NCBI RefSeq assembly: GCF_000701505.1 | Contig: NZ_JNJB01000008.1 | Location: forward strand, 124,001-188,000 | Direction: 5' to 3' | DNA length: 64,000 nt | Source: Dyadobacter crusticola DSM 16708 | GTDB taxonomy: Bacteria > Bacteroidota > Bacteroidia > Cytophagales > Spirosomataceae | Shown here: one piece after another, positions 7,912-16,248 of the stretch | Layout of the letters: every line of letters begins with the position of its first letter | Numbering within the stretch: the first letter of the stretch is position 1 | Notes under the pieces: generated by a model | The model's input: the letters and a program-made list of their open reading frames with translations, nothing else | What the model was told of the DNA's origin: nothing | Databases searched by the model: none | Translations under genes and position numbers: made by a program

Positions 7912-10362
7912 ATGCGAATCGTTACTACCTATCTGCTTACGCTGATGTTCAGCGTGGCTTTTTGTGCAAATACTTTTTCACAACGCACCATTGCCGGTCG
8001 CGTTACCGACTCCGACGATGGCAAGCCGCTTCCCGGAGCAACCATTAAAGCCTCTGAGATACGCGGCACCAACTCCGACCAGAGTGGAAATTTCACCCTC
8101 CGTAACATTCCCGAAAACGTCAGCCAGATCGAAGTCTCTTACATTGGCTACCAAACCATTCAGATACCTGTAAACGGACAAAATCAGCTAGAAGTAATGC
8201 TGACCCGGAGTACTTACCAGGCCGATGAAGTGGTGATCAATGCAACGCGCGTCAATGAGAAAAGTGCAATGGCATTTAGCAATGTGAGCGCCGCGGCTAT
8301 CGACAAGCAGAACCTTGGCCAGGACCTGCCGGTACTGCTTAATTTCACACCTTCTCTCGTCAGCACAAGTGATGCAGGCGCAGGTGTGGGCTATACAGGA
8401 ATTCGCATCCGTGGCTCTGATGCCACGCGCATTAATGTGACCGTCAACGGGATACCTTATAACGACGCTGAAAGTCAGGGCGTATTCTGGGTCAATATGC
8501 CTGATTTTGCCTCCTCCGTAAGCAGCATTCAGATTCAGCGGGGCGTGGGTACTTCCACCAATGGAGCTGCCTCTTTTGGTGCTACGGTCAATATCAATAC
8601 CAATGCATTGCGTAAAGAAGCCTACGCCGAGCTGAACAACGCTTACGGATCTTTTAACACTTTTAAAAACACATTGAAAGTCGGCACGGGATTGATCAGG
8701 GACAAGTTCACATTCGATGCAAGACTTTCCCGCGTTTCGTCCGACGGTTTTGTTGATCGTGCTGCTTCTGAGCTGCATTCCTATTATTTGTCAGGTGGTT
8801 ATTTTGGCAAGAAAAGTTTTGTTCGTGTAAATGTATTTTCGGGAAATGAGCGGACTTACCAGTCGTGGAACGGGGTGCCGGAAGCTAAGCTGCGTGGCGA
8901 TCGGGAGGGAATTTTAGGTTACATCGAGAGAAATGGCTTGGACGAGGCAGATGCGCAGAACCTGCTTAACTCGGGCAACCGCACTTACAATTCGTACACT
9001 TACAAAAATGAGGTGGACAATTATCGCCAGGATCACTATCAGATCGTCTCTTCGCACAGCCTGAGCGACAAATGGAATTTCAATCTCAATGCATTTTTGG
9101 TAAGAGGACTGGGGTATTATGAACAATACAGAAAAGGGGATAATTATGCCAACTACAATTTACCCAATGTAATGATCGGTCAGGATACCTTGGAAAGCAC
9201 TGATCTGATCCGCCGCCGCTGGCTGGATAACTACTTTTATGGGACTACTTTTTCACTCGATTACAACAATTTCAAAAAGCTGACTGCGAGCATCGGTGGC
9301 GGCTGGAATAAGTACGATGGTGATCATTACGGACAGATTATCTGGGCCAGAAATGCAGGCAATATCGAAAACGAGCACCGGTATTATTACAGCCAGGGTA
9401 TTAAAAAGGACTTTAATATATACGGAAAACTGTATTATCAATTTACCGATAAACTCAATGCATTTGCCGACCTGCAATTCAGAACTGTGAGCCACGCAAT
9501 TCACGGAACCGATAATGACCAGATCCAATTGGCAGTTGATCAATCGTATTCTTTCTTCAATCCAAAAGCAGGCTTAACCTACCAGATCGCGGATCAAAGC
9601 AGTGTTTATGCATCTTACAGCATTGGTAACCGCGAGCCAAACCGGGATGATCTTACCAATACAACTGCTGTTTTATTTCCAAAAAGTGAAAGTCTGCAAA
9701 ATGTGGAGGCAGGTTTCCGGACACAGCAGGGAAAATGGGCTTTTGCGGCCAATTATTATTTAATGCATTACAAAAATCAACTGGTACTTACCGGGCAGAT
9801 CAATGATGTCGGCAACTCGATCCGCGTGAATGTTCCGAAAAGTTACCGGACAGGAATTGAGCTGGAAGGCGCGGTCGCATTCAACCGCTTTTTGAAATGG
9901 AATGTAAATGCAACTTTCAGCCAGAACAAGATCCAGAATTTCACCGAGTATGTAGTGGATTACGACAATGGAGGATATCAAACGATCAACCACGGAAAGT
10001 CGGACATTTCATTTTCTCCCAATGTAATCGCAGGCAGTCAGCTGACTTATTCCATCCAGCAAAACCTGGAACTGGCGCTGCTTACTAAATATGTAGGGAA
10101 GCAGTATCTTGATAACACTTCCACAGAAAGCCGGAAACTCGATGCATATTTCACTAATGATGTACGCTTATCGTGGACGATTAAACCCAAATGGGCGAAT
10201 GAAATTGCATTCAATCTGCTGGTCAACAACATCCTGGCGGAACAATATGAATCCAATGGATATACCTACGGCTACATCGCCGGCGGCGCATTGACACAGG
10301 AGAATTTCTACTTTCCGCAAGCCGGCAGAAACTTTCTGGTAGGGGTCAATTTTAGGTTTTGA
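7912..10362 (+). CDS. TonB-dependent outer-membrane receptor, TPP-regulated (probable thiamin transporter)
   Basis: 816 residues from the ATG at 7912. The start is chosen because it gives a signal peptide (MRIVTTYLLTLMFSVAFCANTFSQ). An upstream in-frame ATG at 7804 falls inside the riboswitch core and cannot be the real start. A CarboxypepD_reg-like domain (RTIAGRVTDSDDGKPLPGATI) spans about residues 25-110. The plug follows (residues ~125-240, with IRIRGSDATRINVTVNGIPYND), then a 22-strand-type barrel ending in aromatic NFRF. Receptors behind TPP riboswitches in Bacteroidota are proposed to import thiamin or its precursors. That substrate is inferred from regulation, not from the protein sequence. 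hemE begins 27 bases downstream. Confidence 0.92.
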   Translation: MRIVTTYLLTLMFSVAFCANTFSQRTIAGRVTDSDDGKPLPGATIKASEIRGTNSDQSGNFTLRNIPENVSQIEVSYIGYQTIQIPVNGQNQLEVMLTRSTYQADEVVINATRVNEKSAMAFSNVSAAAIDKQNLGQDLPVLLNFTPSLVSTSDAGAGVGYTGIRIRGSDATRINVTVNGIPYNDAESQGVFWVNMPDFASSVSSIQIQRGVGTSTNGAASFGATVNINTNALRKEAYAELNNAYGSFNTFKNTLKVGTGLIRDKFTFDARLSRVSSDGFVDRAASELHSYYLSGGYFGKKSFVRVNVFSGNERTYQSWNGVPEAKLRGDREGILGYIERNGLDEADAQNLLNSGNRTYNSYTYKNEVDNYRQDHYQIVSSHSLSDKWNFNLNAFLVRGLGYYEQYRKGDNYANYNLPNVMIGQDTLESTDLIRRRWLDNYFYGTTFSLDYNNFKKLTASIGGGWNKYDGDHYGQIIWARNAGNIENEHRYYYSQGIKKDFNIYGKLYYQFTDKLNAFADLQFRTVSHAIHGTDNDQIQLAVDQSYSFFNPKAGLTYQIADQSSVYASYSIGNREPNRDDLTNTTAVLFPKSESLQNVEAGFRTQQGKWAFAANYYLMHYKNQLVLTGQINDVGNSIRVNVPKSYRTGIELEGAVAFNRFLKWNVNATFSQNKIQNFTEYVVDYDNGGYQTINHGKSDISFSPNVIAGSQLTYSIQQNLELALLTKYVGKQYLDNTSTESRKLDAYFTNDVRLSWTIKPKWANEIAFNLLVNNILAEQYESNGYTYGYIAGGALTQENFYFPQAGRNFLVGVNFRF

Positions 10363-10377
10363 TTTCGACTTTCTGGC

Positions 10378-10385
10378 TACCTTTG
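10378..10385 (+). promoter_or_regulatory. Possible -7 box directly before hemE (leaderless start?)
   Basis: TACCTTTG matches TAxxTTTG and ends four bases before the hemE ATG at 10390. Transcription from it would begin at or next to the ATG. No TTG is seen at -33, so this may be coincidence. Confidence 0.3.
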
Positions 10386-10389
10386 CCGC

Positions 10390-11418
10390 ATGGAACTCAA
10401 AAATGACCTTTTACTCCGTGCGGCGCGGGGCGAGAAAACGGAGCGAACGCCGGTTTGGATGATGCGCCAGGCTGGCCGGATTTTGGCTGAATACCGGGCC
10501 GTGAGAGAAAAAGCAGGCAGCTTTATTCAGCTGGCGACTACACCGGAACTCGCTGCCGAAGTAACACTGCAACCCGTAGATCTTCTGGGCGTTGATGCGG
10601 CTATCATATTTTCAGATATCCTGGTAATCCCCGAAGCAATGGGGTTGCCTTACGAAATGGTGGAGCAGCGCGGACCTGTTTTTCCGGCAACTGTACATAC
10701 CATGCAGGATCTGCAAAAACTGCATATCGCCGAGCCTGAAACAGATTTGAAGTACGTGCTCGACGCGATCAAAATTACAAAACAAGGTCTCGAAAACAGG
10801 GTACCATTGATCGGATTTGCGGGAGCGCCGTTTACCATTTTCTGTTACATGACGGAAGGAAAAGGCTCCAAAACATTTTCTGTTGCTAAAAAGCATTTGT
10901 ACGCCGACCCGGAGTTTTCACATACATTACTTCAAAAAATAACGGACAGCACCATCGCTTACCTGAAAGCACAGGTAGTGGCTGGTGCAAATTTGGTCCA
11001 GATATTCGATTCCTGGGCGGGCATTCTCTCACCTGAGCAGTACCGTATCTTCTCGCTTCCTTATATCAAGCAGATCTGCGACGCGATTAACGAAGTACCT
11101 GTTACCGTTTTTGCAAAAGGTGCATTCTTTGCAAGAAAAGAGATCAGTGAACTTAGCTGTGACGTAGTGGGGCTCGACTGGAATATGGATATCCGCGAAT
11201 CACGCGAGTTGATCCCGAACAAAACGCTCCAAGGAAACCTCGACCCCTGCGTGCTATATGCTTCGTACGATCAGATCAGGATGGAGGTAAAGAAAATGCT
11301 GGAACAGTTTGGCACCCAGAAATACATTGCCAATCTCGGACACGGCGTTTATCCCGACACTGATCCCGACAAAGTGCGGTGCTTTATTGAATCTGTTAAA
11401 GAATATTCAAGCCTGTAA
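10390..11418 (+). CDS. hemE: Uroporphyrinogen decarboxylase
   Basis: 342 residues, the usual length. It removes four carboxyl groups from uroporphyrinogen III to give coproporphyrinogen III in haem biosynthesis. The family signature [10 protein letters not shown] lies at residues 21-30 and the second signature region [17 protein letters not shown] near 140-155. The catalytic aspartate region [14 protein letters not shown] is also intact. The stop codon overlaps the ATG of the next gene by one base (TAATG), so the two are coupled. Cytoplasmic. Confidence 0.96.
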   Translation: MELKNDLLLRAARGEKTERTPVWMMRQAGRILAEYRAVREKAGSFIQLATTPELAAEVTLQPVDLLGVDAAIIFSDILVIPEAMGLPYEMVEQRGPVFPATVHTMQDLQKLHIAEPETDLKYVLDAIKITKQGLENRVPLIGFAGAPFTIFCYMTEGKGSKTFSVAKKHLYADPEFSHTLLQKITDSTIAYLKAQVVAGANLVQIFDSWAGILSPEQYRIFSLPYIKQICDAINEVPVTVFAKGAFFARKEISELSCDVVGLDWNMDIRESRELIPNKTLQGNLDPCVLYASYDQIRMEVKKMLEQFGTQKYIANLGHGVYPDTDPDKVRCFIESVKEYSSL

Positions 11419-11948
11419 TGTCTTACCCAAAAACCAAATGCGTTTTTCTTGATCGCGACGGCGTGCTCAATGAAGATTGTCCGGACTATATGTACAATCT
11501 TGACGAGCTGGTTATTCCGAAAGGTGTGCCCGAGGCTCTGAACCTGCTGAAAAATGCAGGTTACCTGCTGATCGTAGTAACCAACCAGGCCGGGATTGCA
11601 AAGGGACTGTACGGACCCGAAAACGTGTATGCCATTCACGAAGCAATGCAGCAGGCTTCCGGAAATGCATTGGATGATCTGTACTTTTCACCTGATCACC
11701 CACAGTATTCCGGCGCTTCGCTATCGAGAAAGCCGGGCTCGCTGATGCTCGAAAAAGCAATTGGCAAGTATAATATTGATCCTGAACAATCCTGGATGAT
11801 CGGAGACCGTGACAGGGATATGCAGGCTGGAAAGAATGCGGGAGTGAGAACAATTCACATTGTTCCTGAAACTGAAAAATCGGAGGGTGATTATGCGGCT
11901 GTTAATTTATTGGAAGCAGCCAAAATCATATTGAAAGCCGGTAACTAG
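11418..11948 (+). CDS. HAD-family phosphatase, GmhB-like (heptose-bisphosphate phosphatase type)
   Basis: A 176-residue histidinol-phosphatase/GmhB-type HAD hydrolase. The nucleophile motif FLDRDGVLNED places the aspartates at residues 12 and 14. Motif II is VVTNQAG and the final motif is MIGDRDRDMQAGKNAG. The family dephosphorylates D-glycero-D-manno-heptose 1,7-bisphosphate at C7 in LPS core or S-layer heptose synthesis. The loop that carries three cysteines in E. coli GmhB reads SPDHPQYSGASLSRKP here and has none, so zinc is probably not bound and the substrate may differ. It starts on the hemE stop (TAATG). Its last four bases overlap the convergent small lipoprotein gene. Confidence 0.8.
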   Translation: MSYPKTKCVFLDRDGVLNEDCPDYMYNLDELVIPKGVPEALNLLKNAGYLLIVVTNQAGIAKGLYGPENVYAIHEAMQQASGNALDDLYFSPDHPQYSGASLSRKPGSLMLEKAIGKYNIDPEQSWMIGDRDRDMQAGKNAGVRTIHIVPETEKSEGDYAAVNLLEAAKIILKAGN

Positions 11949-12073
11949 GCTTTTACTACCGGAGCAGCCTGCGGCGCTTTCTGGATTGAGCCGTAAGCCG
12001 GACAAGCATGCTTGGTGCAGGCAGAAGCTGCCAATGTTCCGCAAATAGCGAAAAGTACCAGTATCTTCTTCAT
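11945..12073 (-). CDS. Very small lipoprotein, 42 residues
   Basis: On the minus strand an ATG at 12073 opens a 42-residue frame beginning MKKILVLFAICGTLAASAC. This is a textbook lipoprotein signal with the lipobox Cys at residue 19. Only 24 residues would remain after processing, including TKHACPAYGSIQKAPQ, with one more cysteine. The TAG stop overlaps the end of the gmhB-like gene. Short lipoproteins with a CPAYG-like motif occur in other Bacteroidota as far as I recall, but I know of no function. The clean signal peptide and good start are the evidence that it is real. Confidence 0.65.
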   Translation of the reverse strand: MKKILVLFAICGTLAASACTKHACPAYGSIQKAPQAAPVVKA

Positions 12074-12116
12074 TTTTCTGTTCGTATAAGATTTTGTCAC
12101 CGTAAAAATATAAAAA

Positions 12117-12174
12117 AAGTTCTTTGAACGAGCGTTACTATCTGACTAATAACGAACTCATCCAAAGAACTTTA
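12117..12174. terminator. Inverted repeat serving the arginine decarboxylase gene end
   Basis: AAGTTCTTTG at about 12118-12127 pairs with CAAAGAACTT at about 12164-12173, enclosing a loop of about 36 bases. A-rich and T-rich flanks lie on both sides (AAAAAAAGTT before, TTTATATTTA after). It could terminate the speA-like transcript (minus). The small lipoprotein gene starts 44 bases away. Confidence 0.5.
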
Positions 12175-12184
12175 TATTTAATGG

Positions 12185-13669
12185 TTAAATTTTTGTTTCA
12201 ACCAATTCTTCTTCTATTTCTGCCGGTTCCGGCTCTTTGCCAGTTTGGCTCACGGGACTTGTAAACGGCTCTTCCTTGAAACCGAGGATCCGCAGCATCG
12301 AATCGCTGTTTTGTTCTTCGGCAAAAACCCGGGTTGTGATTTTCCCATCCTCGTCTTTATCTACCAAAACGTGTTTAGGCGCCGGGATCAGACAGTGCTG
12401 GATTCCGCCGTAGCCTCCCAGCGATTCCTGGTAAGCTCCGGTATGGAAAAACCCGATGTACTGCTTCTCAGTCTCCTCCTCGAAAATCGGCATGTACAAA
12501 TCCGCACTGTGCATTTCGCTGTTATAGAAATCCTGTGAGTCACAGGTCAGCCCGCCGAGGTTCACCTTCTGGTATGGACTATCCCAGTTATTGATCGGAA
12601 GCATGATGTACTTTTGGTTCATACCCCACGAATCAGGCAGCTGGGTAATAAATGATCCGTTGATCATGTACCACAGCTCTTTATCGTTTTGAAGCTTTTT
12701 GTCGATGATTTCATAAATCACCGCGCCGCTCTCGCCAACTGTATAGCTTCCGAATTCCGTAAAAATATGCGGAACGGGAACATTGTTTTTATTGCAGATC
12801 CATTGAATGTTCTCGATGATCTCGTCAATCATCTGCTGATAATCATAGTTGGATTGCAGGGAAGTCTGGATCGGCAGCCCGCCCCCAATGTCGATCGAAT
12901 CGAGTTCAGGACAGATCTTCTGCATTTCGCAGTATTTGAACATAAACCGGGTGAGCTCACTCCAGTAGTATGCGCTATCCTTAATACCTGTATTAATAAA
13001 AAAGTGCAGCATTTTGAGCTTGAACCTTGGGTTCGGCTCGATCTTCTCCTTATATAGCTGCTGCACATCATGGTACCGGATACCCAGCCGCGAAGTATAG
13101 AACGCAAAATTTGGTTCTTCATCCGTAGCAATGCGCATTCCGAAATTCACCGTATCAGCTGTTACCTGCTGCTCGTACGATTCAATTTCTTTGAGGTTAT
13201 CGAGAATGGGGATCACATTAAATCCTTCATTAATAAGCTCGCTCAAAGATTGTGTGTAGCGCGGCAGCTTGTAACCGTTGGCAAGTATATATGTGCTCTT
13301 CGTCACCTTGCCACGGCGGTACAATTCCCGTATAATGGGAATGTCAAAAGCCGACGAAGTTTCTATGTGAATATTATGCTTCAAAGCCTCTTCCAGTACA
13401 AAACTGAAATGCGACGACTTGGTACAATAGCAGTAGGTGTAAGTTCCTTTGTAATTGTGCCGCTTGAAAGCATTCCGGAAAAACATATTCGCATTTTCGA
13501 TATGCTCCCCGATTTTAGGTAAGTAATTTATTTTAAGAGGCGTACCGTGCTCCCTGATGATATCCATCAGAGGTACATTGTTGAACAGCAATTCGTTATT
13601 ATCAACGTTGAACTCCATGGTCGGAAACTCGAACGTCTGCTCAATAAGATCAATGTAGCTGCTTTTCAT
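12185..13669 (-). CDS. speA: Arginine decarboxylase, PLP fold type III
   Basis: 494 residues. Members of this Bacteroidota branch decarboxylate arginine to agmatine at the head of polyamine synthesis. The N-terminal barrel carries TYTYCYCTKSSHF, whose lysine should bind PLP. SIDIGGGLPI (~275-285) is the phosphate-binding glycine loop, and LTCDSQDFY (~375) holds the catalytic cysteine/aspartate pair at the dimer interface. It is shorter than E. coli SpeA (about 630-660) but matches the compact form in this phylum. The C-terminal tail is rich in glutamate (PEPAEIEEELVETKI). It is transcribed alone. Ornithine or diaminopimelate decarboxylase is the alternative, but the sequence is further from those. 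Confidence 0.82.
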   Translation of the reverse strand: MKSSYIDLIEQTFEFPTMEFNVDNNELLFNNVPLMDIIREHGTPLKINYLPKIGEHIENANMFFRNAFKRHNYKGTYTYCYCTKSSHFSFVLEEALKHNIHIETSSAFDIPIIRELYRRGKVTKSTYILANGYKLPRYTQSLSELINEGFNVIPILDNLKEIESYEQQVTADTVNFGMRIATDEEPNFAFYTSRLGIRYHDVQQLYKEKIEPNPRFKLKMLHFFINTGIKDSAYYWSELTRFMFKYCEMQKICPELDSIDIGGGLPIQTSLQSNYDYQQMIDEIIENIQWICNKNNVPVPHIFTEFGSYTVGESGAVIYEIIDKKLQNDKELWYMINGSFITQLPDSWGMNQKYIMLPINNWDSPYQKVNLGGLTCDSQDFYNSEMHSADLYMPIFEEETEKQYIGFFHTGAYQESLGGYGGIQHCLIPAPKHVLVDKDEDGKITTRVFAEEQNSDSMLRILGFKEEPFTSPVSQTGKEPEPAEIEEELVETKI

Positions 13670-14213
13670 TATTTGCTTTGTCGCGGTTGTAATGAATGAA
13701 TTGTAAGTAAAAAAGGAACAAAAAGACCCGAAATTTGGCCAGAATATATCTCATATGCAAACATTGAAAGGGCCGAAATCATTCCTTTTGTCACCTATTT
13801 GTCGGCCAATTATGTTGGTTCATCCTTCAAATACCCCGCTTGATTATTTTTCGATTGATCCTCACGCATTGCTGTGCCTATTTTTAGTCCGTTGAACGTG
13901 TACAATGCCAGCACAATTTGTGTTCGACCGTAATAACGCAAGTAACTGTTCGCTACAATTTTTATAAGAATAGTACAAATAATTAATTGTTAAGATTTCA
14001 TTACCAAAACTCAGCGATCCAAAGATTTTGCATCTTACAATTAACTCTGACGAAACAGGCTGCCTGCCAAAATGCTGATAAAAGCAGCTTTACACGGGCT
14101 TTCGGAAGGTACTTTCCTGTGAAAAGTTAATCCGCCAGCAGGAAAACGAGAAAACTTTAAAGATATCCAGAGTTTTCTTAGTTTTTATCATTCGAATATT
14201 TCAAATTTGAAGC
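13670..14213. other. 544-base intergenic region between speA and the efflux regulator
   Basis: This is the divergent upstream region of the arginine decarboxylase (minus) and the TetR gene (plus). It is AT-rich near the TetR end. I see no convincing gene, no exact TAxxTTTG box and no long hairpin. Short open frames here lack family features. Regulatory sites for both genes are likely but not identified. Confidence 0.5.
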
Positions 14214-14840
14214 GTGAAAGATCGAATTATAAAATCAGCTTTAAATCTGTTCTGGCGCTACGGGATCAAGAGTGTCACCATGGATGATATTGCCAGAGAT
14301 CTGGGCATCTCGAAGAGGACCATTTACCAGCATTACTCGGATAAGGAAGCGATTCTCGCGCTTGTTATAAAGGAAGAACTCAATTCACAGCAATGTGAGC
14401 TCGAAAAGCTCGATGAGCAGGCAGAGAACCCCATCGAACAGCTGATATACTCTTCTGTTCAAATGCGGGAAACAATGGCGAACATGAACCCGACTTTTCT
14501 ATACGATCTGAAAAAGTACTACCCGGATGCATGGGAATTATTTCAAACATACAAACATGAATATATCATCAAAAGCCTCCGTGACAATCTGATCAAAGGA
14601 ATTGAGCTTGGATTGTACCGACCTGAAATTGACGTGGATATACTGGCACTGCTGCGCGTTGAACAGGTCGTAATGGGTTTCGACCCGACTATTTTCCCTC
14701 CCAAGAAGTTTGATATGCTGCAGATACAAATGCAGTTCTTACTCCATTTTCTGAGAGGGGTTTTATCCGAAAAAGGATTTGAGTTTTATAACACCATAAA
14801 AGATAAATCAGCACTTGAAATTAACATCCATGAAAAATAA
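14214..14840 (+). CDS. TetR/AcrR family transcriptional regulator of the RND efflux operon
   Basis: 208 residues starting with GTG (VKDRIIKSALNLFWRYG). The N-terminal helix-turn-helix covers about residues 24-43 (MDDIARDLGISKRTIYQHYSDKEAIL), a typical TetR DNA-binding domain. The C-terminal half is the ligand and dimer domain and does not reveal the ligand. The gene leads straight into the TolC-like gene and overlaps its likely start. It therefore very probably represses or tunes the three-gene efflux operon from inside the same transcript. No operator palindrome was identified upstream. Confidence 0.88.
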   Translation: MKDRIIKSALNLFWRYGIKSVTMDDIARDLGISKRTIYQHYSDKEAILALVIKEELNSQQCELEKLDEQAENPIEQLIYSSVQMRETMANMNPTFLYDLKKYYPDAWELFQTYKHEYIIKSLRDNLIKGIELGLYRPEIDVDILALLRVEQVVMGFDPTIFPPKKFDMLQIQMQFLLHFLRGVLSEKGFEFYNTIKDKSALEINIHEK

Positions 14841-16206
14841 CATTACAATACGTGGCAGTCTCGCATTGCTGGCCGTTTTGCTAAGTTTCGCCTCCATACG
14901 CGCCCAGGACGGGGGCTACTCGCTCAAACAGGCTGTCGATTACGCGATCAAGAACAATCTGAACATCAAGAATGCCCAGCTGGACGCAGTTTCTGCCGAG
15001 GCGAGGATCGGGGAGATCCGGGCTGCCGGTTTGCCGCAGGTAAGTGCCAATTTTAATATAACGGACAACCTGATCATACAACGGTTTTTCCTTCCGCCGG
15101 GAGAATTCGGCGGCCCGAGTGTGCCAACCAATGCAGAGCCCGTTGCGATTGAATTTGGTGTAAAATACCTGGGAACTGCTTCGGCCACTTTGAACCAGCT
15201 GATCTTCAATGGTTCTTATTTTATTGGTTTAAAAGCAGCGGCAACTTACCGGGAACTGGCGCAAAAGAGCACCACTTCTTCAAGAGTGCAGGTAGCAGAG
15301 GCAGTTACAAAAGCTTACTACTCCGCGCAGGTGGCCGAAGAACGCGCCAAACTGCTCGATCTCAATATTTCCCGCGTGGACTCGCTAATGCGTGAAACCA
15401 AGGTAATGAACGAGAGCGGGTTCGTAGAACTGCTGGATGTAAACCGGCTCGAAGTGCAGATCAATAACCTGCAAACGGAGCGGCAGAAAGTACAGAACCT
15501 CATCGAACTCAGTTACGCATTGCTGAAATACCAGATGGGAATGCCTGCGAACGAAGCGATTAAACTAATTGATGATATCAATGCAGTAAATATTGATTCG
15601 CTGAAATCGTCTTTCTCCGGCACTGAGCTGAATTACAGCAACCGGATCGAATATTCATTGCTGGATACTCAGGAAAAACTGGCAGGATTGGATATCAGAA
15701 ATGTACGCGCGGGGTACCTTCCAAGTGTATCGCTGAATGCAAGTTACGGGCACAACAATGGTCAGAGTACGTTTGCCAATTTGTTCTCGACAAGATGGTT
15801 TAACAACGCATTGGTAGCACTGAATGTCAACATTCCGATTTTCGATGGTTTTACAAAAAAATACCAGCTGGAGCAGCGAAAGATTGCATTGGACAAGATC
15901 AAAAACAGCCAGTCGCTGCTGAAACAATCGATTGATCTTGAAACTAATCAGGCAACGATCAATATCAAAAATGCATTTGCGACCCTCGAAACTCAGAAAC
16001 GCAATCTGACGCTGGCAGAAGAGATCGTGCGTGTTTCCAAAATCAAATACAAAGAAGGCGTAGGTTCGAACATAGAGGTAATCAATGCAGAATCTTCACT
16101 GAAAGAAGCACAAACGAATTACTTCACCGCACTCTACGATTTGATGATCGCCAAAGTAGATCTTAGCAGGGCCAGAGGTGAGCTTTATACCGAAACAGGA
16201 AATTGA
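14830..16206 (+). CDS. TolC family outer-membrane efflux protein
   Basis: About 458 residues from the ATG at 14830. I prefer this to the ATG at 14815 because it gives a clean signal peptide (MKNNITIRGSLALLAVLLSFASIRAQ). The two-fold TolC architecture is visible: YSLKQAVDYAIKNNLNIKNA near the N-terminus and a second repeat at about residue 280 onward. Long coiled-coil helices are followed by EEIVRVSKIKYKEGVGSNIEV, a recurrent TolC-family segment. It forms the outer-membrane channel of the tripartite pump encoded with the two genes downstream. The start overlaps the tetR stop by 11 bases. Confidence 0.92.
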   Translation: MKNNITIRGSLALLAVLLSFASIRAQDGGYSLKQAVDYAIKNNLNIKNAQLDAVSAEARIGEIRAAGLPQVSANFNITDNLIIQRFFLPPGEFGGPSVPTNAEPVAIEFGVKYLGTASATLNQLIFNGSYFIGLKAAATYRELAQKSTTSSRVQVAEAVTKAYYSAQVAEERAKLLDLNISRVDSLMRETKVMNESGFVELLDVNRLEVQINNLQTERQKVQNLIELSYALLKYQMGMPANEAIKLIDDINAVNIDSLKSSFSGTELNYSNRIEYSLLDTQEKLAGLDIRNVRAGYLPSVSLNASYGHNNGQSTFANLFSTRWFNNALVALNVNIPIFDGFTKKYQLEQRKIALDKIKNSQSLLKQSIDLETNQATINIKNAFATLETQKRNLTLAEEIVRVSKIKYKEGVGSNIEVINAESSLKEAQTNYFTALYDLMIAKVDLSRARGELYTETGN

Positions 16207-16248
16207 CCTTAACACTTACAAAATTTGAAACAGCTACTTACTAATACC

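Noticed and set aside
8188..8778. 196-codon minus-strand frame inside the TonB receptor gene
   Set aside because: It is opposite a well-supported receptor domain, with no recognisable family; antisense shadow.
13755..13890. Short open frame beginning MQTLKGPKSF in the speA-tetR gap
   Set aside because: No signal peptide, no family resemblance and poor start context; not enough to call a gene.
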